From: Dipteronia dyeriana
Lineage: Eukaryota; Streptophyta; Magnoliopsida; Sapindales; Sapindaceae
DNA: 64,000 nt
Direction: 5' to 3'
NCBI GenBank assembly: GCA_032871835.1
Contig: CM065301.1
Span: 17,253,291 to 17,317,290 of the forward strand
Below are positions 1 through 11,560 of the stretch, in pieces; position 1 is the first letter of the stretch; every line of letters begins with the position of its first letter. A program made the translations under genes and the position numbers. The notes below the pieces were generated by a model that made no database searches, had not been told where the DNA came from, and was given only the letters and a program-made list of their open reading frames with translations.

Positions 1-2860
1 CTGGTTCAATAATTAAACACACCATTTCACATCATTATAACACACCGGTTCACAAAAACTCATTGACTGGACCACTAATTTAATATTTCAGTTGCTTCCA
101 AAGTCTATCACTATTTTAACATGCTAACCCATATGTCAACCACATAATCATCATCACAATAAACAATAACACAACTTTCAGCTTAAACCGTAAAAACACA
201 CATACACTGGTTGAAGAAAGAAAATAGAGTCCTTCTAGTGAAGATACACTTGCTGTCAAGATACCGTCCTATTATATCATCATCTACTAAGACATCCTTT
301 TATGTTGTTTGAATTTGGACCCATAAATCATGTTAACTATTTTAACATGCAAACTATTTTTACACACATGTTCAGAAAATAAATTTACATTTTTTTAAAT
401 AGCAAAGGGAGTGCAAACCGTTGGTGATTGAAACGGAAATCCCTAGTATAATTTCAAAGATGATCAATATCAACTATTATTAATATAAGAGGACAAGCAA
501 GGAACTTAGTATTAAACATGAAATCCCTGTTAAAATTTTGAAATATATCACTAGAGAACAAAATCAATTTGTTAATGTATCTATCAAAATCAATTTCAAA
601 ATCTATCAAAATCAATTTGTTAATGTATCAATCAAAATCATTTCGAAATAATGTGAGATTTTGAGTGGTTTTTATAAAGAAAATCGAGGAAGATGAAAGG
701 GTTTTTGTAAATTCAAAATCAACTTAATTAATTAATTAATCAATTAATATTAGTGTTTTTTTTAACTATTAACGATTCAAAATTACAAATTACAGACACC
801 ATGACAACTTTCAACTGCTATGGAGTTGTTATCCTAATTTGATTGAACTTGTACAGGAATGCATATGGTTAATGTTCAAATAATTTTTTTTCCATCTAAA
901 TTATTCCCACAAATCCAAGAACTATATCCTCCATCATCAGCTGAGATCAGACCAAAAATCCACCACAATAACCACTCACACCACTCTATATAAAACTATA
1001 ACATTCTGAGAAATCATGTCCACCAACATCAAACAGCCAGTTACGATATTATGAGTACATTTCCAGCTTCAGAGAGTAAAAATTGTGGCTAAAACATAGA
1101 TAATTCTCACATTCATAACTCAAAAAACCTAAATCCCAATAATTACTCTCTTCAATTTCTAATGTCGTACTATGGCATTACTTACAGATGTTTCAAATCA
1201 ATCAAAACAGTGTATAAATCACCAAAAGTTAAACAATAAATCTCAACAACCAAGACAAGAATATGACGCTAAAATATCAAATTCCTCCAAAGATCATCAT
1301 AATTTGAAATCAAAGCAAACTCCATCTCAAATGTAAAAATGCAAGCAAAAATAATAATAAAAAAAAATAATTGAAACCCTAAAATAAAATGTAAAGAGGA
1401 ATGTATACCGTCGGTGACTGAAATCGAACACTCTAGTGATTGGAGTTAAACCGGCGTCACAGTCGGTCACTTTTCCTCTCTCTTTGGTGGTTACAATCGG
1501 TTGTCTCTCGTTCGTCAACAACTTAGGCTCGTCTCTAACGGGGTCAGGTCGGGTCGGGTCTTCCTCCTCTCTCAGTCTTCACTGTCATCGTCGGGTCTTC
1601 GTGGTTTCATCATCGTCGGTGTTCCTCGTCGCCTCACTCTGGTCTCTCTGTTGTGGTTTGTGACTGACACACTAACAATGAAACTCAAACTGTCGGTTTT
1701 CAACTTTCTTTTTCCTTTTGTTTTTTAATTTGATTTCTTTATTAATTGATTTAGATTTTCTCTTGTTTTTTTTAGTTTTGTTTTTTAATTCATTTTGATT
1801 GAAAGGTAATTTTATCCCAAAAGTGGAAATATTGGTAAAAACAATAAAATTACTAATCTTAACTAAAAACAATAAACACACTAATTTTTTGGTTACTTTT
1901 AAAGTTCTTATATATATATATATATATATATTTCCTTTTGACAAGTTTATTGTATAGAACAAAACACTACAAAATATTATACAAATGGGTTAAAATTTCC
2001 TATATCTCTAGCATTTGTCTATTAAATCTCAAAGTGTGTGAAGACCTTCCCATCTTTCATAGATGGAGTTATGTTTCGGTCTACATCAGAATCATACTTT
2101 AGAGATTGATGATGCCAAGTCCCAACTTCTTTTCGTGTGTATTGGGAATTATGTTCGATCAATTCATTTGACGCAGTCTCTTTTTCTCATCCTTGACATC
2201 ACGGGTTCCGGTCATCCTGAGGTTATAGAAGAGTACTAATTATGACTGTTATTTTGAATCAACTATTGTATACTAATACATTATACATACCCTACGTAGC
2301 CAGATTTTATTAGATGTACTAACATTGGAAAACTCAAAATTAAACCACTATTAACTAGTGTTACATAGATCATGGGTATGAAATCATTGGCGGTTAATTA
2401 TTATTTTAAATAAAAGGAAAATTAATACTAATTAATGCGAAAAAAGTATTAGAATTGATCAACGACAACAAGACCGGAGTCTAACTTAATTACAGGGGTA
2501 ATCTATGCAGATTTCAAATAAAAACATATTAGCTAAGAATCTCATCTTAATTTTGATATCGGATACAAAAGCTAAGCAATCCACAGCAGTTCTAGAAATT
2601 AATTAATGTACTGGATTTTGATTTTATCTGAGAGTTAATATTGTTATAATAAAAGAAAAAATAAAAACAGTTGGCAATATTCAAATCTATAGCAGGCAGG
2701 ATCTCAATTTTATTGGCTAATTGACTCAAGATTATGCTCATTAATACAGTTTAGAAACTTTTATGTAATATGAAAAAAAGTCAGTACTATTCAAAAAAGA
2801 AAAAAAGGGAAAAAAGTCATTACTATGTTGCAAAATATGTTTCATCTTTGCTGTATGTTG
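1..2860. other. Gene-free AT-rich intergenic stretch with UTR-like patch
   Basis: No convincing coding region is seen. Positions 560-640 hold a short local duplication of a motif built on 'caatttgttaatgta'. A GC-richer patch at about 1405-1690 reads on the - strand like a leader exon ending at a splice donor (ACCGACG|GTATAC near 1411). A diverged copy of its end lies at 410-450 (ACCAACG|GTTTGC). An AT microsatellite lies at 1911-1930. Short reading frames here have no recognisable domain. The patch could be a captured or decayed promoter and 5' exon, but nothing downstream supports a gene. Confidence 0.5.
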
Positions 2861-2871
2861 ACTGTTGTTAT

Positions 2872-2879
2872 TATAAAAG
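2872..2879 (+). promoter_or_regulatory. TATA box of thaumatin-like gene 1
   Basis: TATAAAAG lies 57 bases upstream of the ATG at 2929, which predicts transcription start near 2900 and a leader of about 30 bases. That spacing is normal for a plant PR-type gene. The call rests on motif and spacing only. Confidence 0.6.
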
Positions 2880-2928
2880 CAGCAGTGTGTCCGCATTCTC
2901 TACTACCAATCAAATTTTCTTACTTTCA

Positions 2929-3992
2929 ATGGCTACCAAAGCTTTTTTCTACAACCTTCTCATTCTTTCGCTGTTCATTGGTTAGTAGTTTTGTCTTCTT
3001 TGGGTAAATCTCATTAGTATGTCACATCTACATCACATAGAGATGTAATAAGTCTTACCCTTTACAAGAAAATCTTATATATATATATGTATCATGCCAT
3101 ACATGGCTATTTGAATGTCATCTGAAATGCACTCTCTTATGCCGTATTAATTTTTCTCAAAATCATATGGTTCTAATGTTCTATTTCTCAATCTTTCTTA
3201 CTTGCTTAGGTGTTAGGTCAAAAATAGTGAGAAAAAAATCAGTCATTTAATACTAAGTATACATGCTAAGTGCTGACATGTGATGGACAATTTATTCAAA
3301 TACAATTTTCAGGTGGGAACTGTGATGTAATCTTCAGTATCGAGAACAAGTGCACATACTCGATATGGCTTGGTGCGAGTCCATCCAACGGTGATGCAAT
3401 AGTTGAGCACGGACCAGACACCCTGGAAGTACTAACCATGTCCGATCCTTGGACCGGTATCATGTTTGCACGTACCGCATGCTCCAGCAATGCTTCATTC
3501 TATTTTTCCTGCGAGACCGGAGATTGTCGCACTGGTCAAATTGATTGCCAAGGTCCAACCCCTAATTTCCCTGTGACCTTGCTCAATTTTGGTATCAACC
3601 AAGGACAGGTCTCTTATGAAGTGAACTTGAACCACGGGTTCAATATTCCAGTCAGGTTCCAACCGGATGGTGGATCGTTAGTCGTGGGAGGATCAGGAGC
3701 TTGCCCTGTAGTGGATTGCATACAGGATTTGAAAAATGTGTGCCCTTCTCCATTGGTGGCTACAAACAAAAATGGGGTGTATGTAGCATGCAACAGCGCC
3801 TGTGACGCGTTAAAGGATCCAAAATTTTGCTGCACCGGAGAGTTTACTGGTCCGGCTTGCAAGCCTAACGAATATTCACAGAGGTTTAAGGATCTGTGCA
3901 AGTTGGCTCACACCTTTCCGGGAGATAATGACCCTCCAGTTTATAAATGTAGTGGGGCTAATCGTTATTATCTAACCTTTTGTCCCTCTTAA
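2929..3992 (+). CDS. Thaumatin-like protein (PR-5 family), divergent acid cleft
   Basis: Exon 1 is 2929-2980 and exon 2 is 3313-3992, joined across a phase-1 intron (TTG|GTTAGT ... TTTCAG|GTGG), giving 243 codons. Residues 1-18 (MATKAFFYNLLILSLFIG) are a signal peptide, so the product should be secreted to the apoplast. The mature part is a thaumatin domain (PF00314) with the 16 expected cysteines, plus one extra Cys just after the signal peptide. The family signature is recognisable (CETGDC) but its first Gly is replaced by Phe. Family members bind or cleave beta-glucans through an acidic cleft of Arg, Glu and three Asp. Compared with the second copy at 31018, the Glu of VEF is Asn (LNF) and the two Asp of YDVSLVDGFN are Glu and His (YEVNLNHGFN). 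The cleft is therefore largely neutralised, and antifungal or glucanase activity is doubtful although the fold should be kept. The start was chosen from the signal peptide and matching exon phase. An ATG at 3270 lies in the intron. Confidence 0.93.
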
Positions 3993-4995
3993 TAATTTGT
4001 CTGTATTGATTAGATAGATATATATTGCTGATGATCACCATTTACATACATATAAGGTGATTAGTGAGTACGTTTTTAAATGTGATGAATTATGAAATTG
4101 ATATTGTCTTCAATAATTTGGCAATTAAATTGATGCTTTCTATCTATCCTTCAGGAAGCAGTTTATGAGAAAATTTTATAGCAATGTTTTGTATACGGCG
4201 TATATATAATATCCTCAAAGAACGTGCTAGAATTCATCTTTTATTTACTTGAAATTGTGTGTTCATTAATTATTAACTACTTATGTACTCGATAATAATA
4301 TGATCTTTTATTGTGTTTTGTAATTAATTAATAATTTGTTTGATCTTGTTTGTTTATATGTTTATATTATTTTTTTGTCATTACTTTAAATTTATTTATT
4401 CTATAAAGTGTTCATGCCCAATTTTTTTTTTTTTATATTTTTGCTATAAATTATTTATTATCTATTGTGAACATAAAACATTTTTGCATTAACCTTGATT
4501 TTGATCTACAGTTAGATAACGACAGTGAACGTTTCACTGTGTACTGCACATATTAGTGATGACTGATGACTTGTTAAGGACTCTAGGTTAACCCTTCACA
4601 TTTACATCATAAAATTACAGGTTTAAATCCTTTCCCTCTATCCTGAATTAATGTAATACTTTTAAAAATTATGTTATATAAATTTATGGATTTTTTTTTG
4701 GAAAGGTTATAAAACCGAACCAATCTCATAGGGGGATTTAATATGTGTTGAACATACATTTCATAAAGATATATGTGAATATTGTGAACATTGTGTATAC
4801 AAAATTACTTTCACACATGTGAGAAGTAGCATAGTAACCATAATAATAACAATAACGAATCTTAATCTGGATAGATGGTGGTATACTTGTATTGATTAAT
4901 TATTTAATTTGATTTACCAATGAGCAATACCAACTTACAGTCACTTCCTCGATACATTGGTCAACTTATTATACTTAATACGGTGAACGTGTACT
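3993..4995. other. Gene-free stretch downstream of thaumatin-like gene 1
   Basis: AT-rich 3' flank. Position 3993 onward should hold the gene's 3' UTR, but no single polyadenylation signal stands out. At about 4575-4645 a decayed tRNA-related SINE-like patch (CAGGTTTAAATCC, like a B box) is possible. No gene is seen. Confidence 0.5.
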
Positions 4996-5670
4996 CAGCG
5001 CCGGCTTAATGTGATTCGGGGCCTTTAGGCAAAATAAAATAAAATCAGAATAGGCCTTAAAATAGCTAATTGCAGAAATTATAGAATATAAAATTTTAAT
5101 TAATTCTGCTTTTATCGATTATTAAAAATGAATTTGATAAATTAATTAAATATAAAAAAAAATATCAATAAAATGATAGGTTAGCTAAGCTAACCTATCT
5201 TAGCTTAATGGTAAGTCTCTGATTCACATCTATATCTAAGAGACTGTGGTTTTGACTTTTGAGTCATGCTCATCCCCTCAATCTCAAAATATTAATTGTA
5301 ATAGTTAAAAAAAATGGTCATATTACTGCAAAAAAATTTGTATTCCTACGGGAGTAAATGTTATCGCCTATCAATCAATGGATTCAAATCCAAAAGTCCA
5401 CAAAAATCAAAAGTTTGAAAATAGAAAAATTATAAATTATATATTCAATTTACAACTTTTACGAAGGAAAAGAAATGTAATTACAAAATTTTGTCTCTAT
5501 TCAGAATCTATATTTGATAATTTCAAGAAATTAATTTAAGATAAGCTTTAAAAATATGCTTGTTATCCAATACAATTTTTATTTCTATAACATTTAATAT
5601 TTACTTTCAGTTTTTCGGGACCTTGTTTTGGCCTGAGGCCATAGGCAACCTAAGAGTTTAGCCGGCCATA
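4996..5670. mobile_element. hAT-type non-autonomous element (MITE), 675 bp
   Basis: The ends are inverted: CAGCGCCGGCTTAATG at the left against TATGGCCGGCTAAACT read inward from the right. Both are followed by GGCCT-rich subterminal sequence. A perfect 8-bp TSD, cgtgtact, flanks it at 4988-4995 and 5671-5678, as expected for hAT transposition. The interior is AT-rich and non-coding, with a tRNA-like patch at 5175-5290 that may be a small SINE insertion. Confidence 0.88.
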
Positions 5671-5699
5671 CGTGTACTAACATAACAAAATAACCTCTT

Positions 5700-5800
5700 A
5701 ATAAAGATGGTAGTGCACATCTCTTCTACATTAATAATTATAGGTTCAAATCTCACCATACATATTTTACAAATACATGTAAAGAGTTTTTTTTTGTAAT
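5700..5800 (+). repeat. tRNA-derived SINE-like copy, family A
   Basis: A B-box-like sequence (AGGTTCAAATCTCACC) follows a diverged 5' part reading GATGGTAGTGCACATCTC. The same arrangement recurs at 26758-26975, where GGTTCGAGTCTCACC follows a similar start, so two dispersed copies of one family are present. Ends are not fixed. Confidence 0.45.
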
Positions 5801-5869
5801 ACTTGAGATGCTGCCCTTAGGATAATTTTGTAATGGGACAATCATTAATTGATCTACATGTTTAGTTAA

Positions 5870-5875
<6 letters not shown>

Positions 5876-5914
<39 letters not shown>

Positions 5915-6004
5915 CTTTTCTTTTCAATACGTACCGATAAATATAGATCAATGTCTTGCATGTGTATATATTATATTATATTATATTATATTATATTATA
6001 TTAT
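5876..6004. repeat. AT dinucleotide and TTATA pentanucleotide microsatellites
   Basis: A run of alternating TA at about 5876-5910 is followed at about 5966-6004 by seven or more tandem TTATA units. These are simple sequence repeats with no coding content. Confidence 0.9.
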
Positions 6005-6194
6005 AAGATATTAAATTAAAAAATAATTTATTTATTATAAATTATGTAATATATCACGATGATCGATGTCATGATCAGGTTTAACAATAGGATAAACTAT
6101 GTTATCAAAAGTTGTTGATAGTATTCAATATTTTTTCATGTTTGTTAATGATATCGTTATACTTTATATATATTTTTTAACGGTATCTATTTAT

Positions 6195-6290
6195 CCACCT
6201 ATGTAGACCAGGTAATTTTTTGAAGTATTTTATCATTGATAGGATTCAAAACCGTTGACTTGTGACAAACGTTGTTTTTGGTATGTGGAA
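6195..6290 (-). repeat. tRNA-derived SINE-like copy, family B
   Basis: Read on the - strand this matches the patches at 42006-42105 and 43741-43835. All three share a segment around 'ATCCTATC/ATCATATC' next to TCAACGGTTC-like B-box sequence. The A-box side is badly decayed here, so this is the weakest of the three copies. Confidence 0.3.
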
Positions 6291-6577
6291 AATTGATTGC
6301 CAAAAGAATTTATAAAAACCCAAGATGTGTTCAATAGTGCTTTACAAAACAAGTATGGTGGCAAGTCAGGTATCGTCCTTAGAGATCGATCAGATAGCTA
6401 TGATCAAATAAAAGTAAAATACAATAAAAGTAAAATACCATAAAAGTAAAGTATTGATTGGTTGGGAATATTGTAATCTAAAATGTAACTAACTACTAAA
6501 TTAATCTAAATGCAACTAATGCTAACAAGAATATGGAATGGTGAGATAAGATATGATATGATGATGTGGGAGTTAAT
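6290..6577. repeat. Left part of an LTR-like repeat split by the hAT element
   Basis: Non-coding sequence containing a 'caagtcaggtatcgtcct' patch and AAAGTAAAATA repeats, of a kind often seen in LTRs of plant Ty3/gypsy elements. It ends at the hAT TSD and appears to resume at 10657. No TG/CA ends or second LTR could be fixed, so the class is inferred. Confidence 0.35.
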
Positions 6578-7380
6578 TAGTGGTGTAAATATGGACCAGA
6601 CCGAGACATGCCGGTCTGTGTGGTCTGTGAAGCACGGCCCGTGGAGGAGGCATGCCAGGCCAAGCCCAGAACGCAGACAGGCCGCATGTCGGGCCTCAAG
6701 GGCCAGGTCCGACGGGCCGGCCCACCACGGCACGCCGGCCTATCAATTCTACCGTTTGTCTTTTTTTTTTATTATTCTTTTTAAAATATTCCCTCCAACG
6801 ACTGGAATTCAAAATCCAATTGTTGGTTGACGTCAGCCAACGGTGTTGGCTGGAATTTGAATTCCAGCCGTTGGAGGCTTCAAAAATTTTTAAAAAAATC
6901 TCTGAAGTCTTCTAATTTTAATTTTAAACCACAATTCAAATTTTTTCATAAATACTTCCATCCATTTCATTTTCCATTCTCTCTCTCTCTCTCTCTATCA
7001 TTCTCTCAATCTCTCATTCTCTCAAATCTCAATCTCTACATTCTCCAATTCTCTACACTTTTTCATTCAATTTCATTATTACTCTCTCTACAAAAATTTT
7101 AATACCAATTTCCTATCTTATTCTCTAAATTTTCCACCAACACACCAAAGTTTAAAGGTACAATTTTCTTATTAATTTTGTTGTAACATTTTTAGATAGT
7201 AAATTTATAATTTTATGTTTATAATTTAGTTATTAAATGATAACATTTTTATTTTTGGGCATACTTAGTTAATTTTAATATTATTGTTTAGTATATTAAG
7301 ATTTTTAAGTTTAGTATGTTATTAAATTTAGAAATTTTATTTGTATTATTGATTTTTTTTTTAATAAGTTAATTATTAAT

Positions 7381-7870
7381 TTTAAGTGTAGTGGTTTATT
7401 TTAATATGTTTTGTTAGTAAATTAAGATTTTTAAGTGTAGTATTAAATTTAATATTTGTTGTTTATAAATTTATCAATTTAATTTGTAGTGAATTTAATA
7501 TTTTTTGTTAGTAAATTATAAATTTTAAGTGTAGTTGTTTATTTTAATATTTTGTATTAGTATATTATGAATTTTAAGTGTAGTGGTTAATTTTAATATG
7601 TTTTGTTAGTAAATTAAGATTTTTAAGTATAGTATTAAATTTAATAATTGTTGTTAGTAAATTTATCAATTTAATTTGTATTAGTGAATTTAATATTTTT
7701 TGTTAATAAATTATAAATTTTAAGTGTAGTTGTTTATTTTAATATTTTGTATTAATATATTATGAATTTTAAGTGTAGTGGTTAATTTTAATATGTTTTG
7801 TTAGTAAATTAAGATTTTTAAGTGTTGTATTAATTTTAATAATTATTGTTAGTAAATTAACATTGTTAAG
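7381..7870. repeat. Tandem repeat of about 193 bp inside the hAT element
   Basis: AT-rich units begin at about 7381, 7573 and 7768, each opening with TTTAAGTGTAGTGG and running through recognisably the same sequence. Two units are complete and a third is partial. They lie between the left subterminal region and the transposase, probably in the leader or an intron. Confidence 0.8.
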
Positions 7871-7956
7871 GGTAGTAATTAATTTAAAATTATTTTGTTA
7901 TTAAATATTGATTTTTAATGTGACTATTAATGACTATAGTGTTCATATTTGTACTT

Positions 7957-9950
7957 CATGAAATGGATCATAACCAGCAGCCTTATTTTCCGGACGGTTT
8001 AAACATGCTCAACAGTGAATTTCATATTTCGGAGCCGACCCATACTTAAGCGGGACCTTCTGATTCTGCCGTTACACCAATATCACGTCCCAAAAGATTA
8101 ACTTTAGATGTGTGTCAGTGTTCAACTTAGTCCAAATGACACTCCCAGACAAGACGATTGGGCCCAGAGCTAAATTTAAGTTTTGTCATAAGGATTATGC
8201 CACAATTAGGAGGGGAACCGGATATTGAGAAAGCATATGCACAAATGTATGCCTGCACATGGACAGATAGACACTATAACCCAGACACAACTACAACGGC
8301 ATCCAGATGGGTTCGTTACAATGTGGCGGTTTGACGCCATGCACGCCAGAGAGTGCTTGGCATGATACATTGCACAAACTGATCAATCGATCAGTGTTGG
8401 TGACAATCCATTTTTTGAAGAATTAATCACATCTGCATACAACCCTCAATTTGAACCTGTTTCTAGAACCACCACTAGAAATGATTTGATAAGATTGTTT
8501 GAAACCCAAAGAGATGACTTGATTGTTGATATACAGTATTTAAGTGTCCCTGTTGCATTAACTTCTGATATTTGAAATGTATGTTCCAAATAGGATTATT
8601 TATGTGTCACAGGACACTATTTAGATTCTGAATGGAGGATAACAAAATGAAATCTTGGTTTCGTCCTATGAGTTTTGCACGTACCGTAGAAAATATTTTT
8701 AATACCATTCTTTCTGTTTTAGAAACTTATGAAATCATGCATCACATCCTTTCTATCATATTAGATAATGCATCTGTAAATACTAGCTCTATTGCATTAT
8801 TTGTTGCAAGAGATCTCCCGCAAGATGGAGGTTATTTCTTCCATTAACGGTGTGCATGTCATATTATAAATTTAGTTGTACATGCTGGTTTAAAGCAGGT
8901 AAATAACCAAATAGATCGCATCAGAGATGCCATTTCTTGGATTTGCAGTTCTAATCCTAGATTCGGTGAATTCAATAGGCATTATAAATTAAACGACACA
9001 AACCCCGATGATTCCAAACTGATATGCCGGTAAGGTGGAACTCTACTTACTTAATGTTAGACAATTGTTTGGATCATGATACAACCGTTACATATTTTTA
9101 TAACAAGAAATTGGCTGAAACTGGTCGTCCTGAAGCAAAAACACTTACCACAGACGATTGGTATATGGCAAGGGTTTTTGTTCAATTTTTAAAGATTTTT
9201 TACAATGCCACTGTAACTCTTTCCGGGGTCTATTACGCCACATCTTCCTAGACAATTGATCAGATAGTAGAAGTGTCTGAAGTGTTAAACAGTTATAGAG
9301 AATATGAACATCTATGCACTGCAGTTGTTGCCATGAAAACAAAGTTGAAAAAATATTGGGCTAACATTCCTCTACTTTTTGTCTTAAGTCTTATAGTAGA
9401 TCCTAGGGTTAACTTATCTGATTTAGAAGTTTTGCTTGAGTTTATTGGTACTAATTTGTCAATAGATTATTCAGAACAAATTATTGATATTCGAACCAAG
9501 TTGTTCGAGATTTTTCGTATTTATGAGAGCAAGTTTGATAATACTGACACCCCCCAATCAACACAACCGGAGACAGAGCCAAAACAAACAAGTTGGAGCC
9601 TTCTCAAACGGTGAAAAAAGGACAAATCAACAAGTACTTCTTCAGGGCAAAGATCTGACCCATATTCTTGTACCGAACTGATTAGGTACTTTGAAGCATA
9701 GTTTGATGTTGTTGAAGACAATGAAGAGTTTGATTTGTTGTTATGGTGGAAGACCTATACATACAGGTATCCAATTCTGTCACACCTAGCATGCAACGTA
9801 CTGGTTATCCTCGTGTCAACGGTGTCTTTGGAACAAGCTTTCAGCACTAGTGGAAGCATAATTCAACCAAGAATAAGCTTTTTATCGCCGGAGATGGTAG
9901 ATGTATTAACATGCCTTAGGGATTGGGAGCATGCTAAAAAAAGGTTGTAA
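7957..9950 (+). pseudogene. hAT transposase, degenerate
   Basis: Pieces of one hAT transposase are spread over several frames. From about 8600 the RNase-H-like core is readable: CVTGHYLDSEW, then FARTVENIFNTILSVLETYE and ILDNASVNTSSIALFVARDL. These are followed by CACHIINLV at about 8850, RWNSTYLMLDN at about 9028 and a helical insertion region. The C-terminal dimerisation domain (Dimer_Tnp_hAT) is at 9735-9950, with VSTVSLEQAFSTSG and LSPEMVDVLTCLRDW. A possible start at 7963 is stopped after 27 codons (TAA near 8046), and further stops and frameshifts occur (for example TAG at about 9250). No functional product can be made. The remnant lies centrally between the two hAT ends, as expected. 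Confidence 0.9.
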
Positions 9951-10656
9951 AATCAGACTGTAGATAAAGATCTTATTCTAAATTTCAACAATCTATTTAT
10001 TGATGAGTCTTCCGGTAGTGTCCATGGCCAGAACTAGATTATGATTTTACATGTGTATTTACTTGTCAGTTGTAATACGATTGCACTCTTTTTCCCTTAC
10101 CAAGTTTTTATCTCATTGGGTTTTTCTTGGTAAGGTTTTTAATGAGACAATCATGTAAATATGTAATAATGAATTTCATAAGTGAAGAATAATTAAATAA
10201 AAAAAAAATTGTTCATTTCATATTTTCGTAATTACATCTATTTTTATTATTTTGTATTACTTTATCTTTAATAAATTTTGGAACTGTCATGAATCTATGA
10301 TCTTCCTAACTAATACATTTGTAATGAATTATTATTTTTCATATTAATTATTTCAAATGATAAACAACTTAATTTGAAAATTACATTTATATAATTGAAT
10401 TGTTAAATTGATAGAACAAGCAATTTTTTTTGTGTATTATTGTATTTTCCGTAAATCCTAAACCCTAAACCCTATACCCAAAATCCAAACAAACTTAATT
10501 TTTAAAAATTGGTTTCGAAAATGATTATGAAGCGGCCCGTGGACTAGGCCCGTGGCCTAGCCCAGCACGGCTTGCAGACACTGTTTTCAAAAACGGGCCT
10601 CGGCAGGCCGTGCCTTATGGGTTGGGCCGCTCCAGTTTTGCACCATTAGAGTTAAT

Positions 10657-11560
10657 ACAATAATTACACGAATAGTGGGCAATCCATTTTAAGTTAAGAA
10701 CCAAATCGGTCTATTAGGGCACAATCTATCTTTAGATGTGATAAAAAATCACTTAACTTTCACCACACAAAAATGATTGGTATGCTAAATTGAGTGTAGA
10801 GAGGGTTTCTAATGAAGCCTAGATAGATTTAAGGTGGTTTGGATGGCTTGGATTGGTATGCTCGCAATCCACCAATTCCACTCTTTGAGCTGGGATATGT
10901 TGGATTGGTATGCTTACAACACATCCCTTCCATTCATGATAACTAGTTTTAGTTATTAATTGTGGGTATCTCAACTTGAACTGAGAGTTGGTATGCCTAC
11001 TCAACCCAAAGAAATTTTTAATCCAATTCTTAATATATTCAATAATTCAACATCGCACAATGAATCAGGAGTTGGTACACCTACTTAATGCAAAGAGATG
11101 TTAAATACATTAAAACCAGTGAATGGAACCAATAGACCAAATATTATTTAAGTGTTGAAAGCCCAAAATTCATGGAAAATTACATCAACTCCCACAAAAG
11201 GGATTTAGTTACTCATAATGAATACACAAATGAGAATTAAATAGACAAGAGATGAGAGGAGACCCATTGGTATGCTGTGATCTCTTAAAGTCTTCAAGCT
11301 TCTCTTCTCCACCTAATATTCTCTTCTCTTCTTCATCATCATTGGTTTTGAGTTTGGGTGGAATTAGAGTGAAAATGGTGATTTGGTGGAGGATGGGTTA
11401 TGATTGTGTGGGAGGATATTCCTAGATCTAGAGAGAGAAATGATGATGAAAATATATAAGTGGGTGTATTCAGAGAGTGAAAGAGGATTTTCAAAATCAC
11501 AAGAAGATATATTTATAGGGTTTCCAAAATTAGGTCTGAAATGCTGATGTGGTGAGAAGT
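10657..11560. repeat. Right part of the split LTR-like repeat, with phased TTGGTATGC motifs
   Basis: This continues the repeat interrupted by the hAT insertion. A motif close to TTGGTATGC recurs at about 10780, 10853, 10905, 10990, 11073 (as TTGGTACAC) and 11268, 50-200 bases apart. No coding region is seen. A pyrimidine-rich patch (11290-11340) and an ATAAGTGGG/TTTATAGGG segment near the end resemble LTR promoter-leader sequence, but this is not proven. Confidence 0.35.

Larger units (their letters stand above)
6578..10648. mobile_element. hAT transposon, 4071 bp, full length but coding-dead
   Basis: The termini are imperfect inverted repeats: TAGTGGTGTAAATATGGACC at the left and TAATGGTGCAAAACTGGAGC inward from the right, matching at 15 of 20 positions. 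An exact 8-bp TSD (gagttaat) lies at 6570-6577 and 10649-10656. Both subterminal regions are strikingly GC-rich against the AT-rich interior and carry repeated GGCCCGTGG and GCACGGC motifs, the usual pattern for hAT transposase-binding regions. A (CT)n leader-like tract at 6980-7000 precedes the transposase remnant. Confidence 0.92.

Noticed and set aside
6506..6830. Overlapping ORFs on both strands at the hAT left end
   Set aside because: They come from the GC-rich subterminal repeats of the hAT and have no domain.
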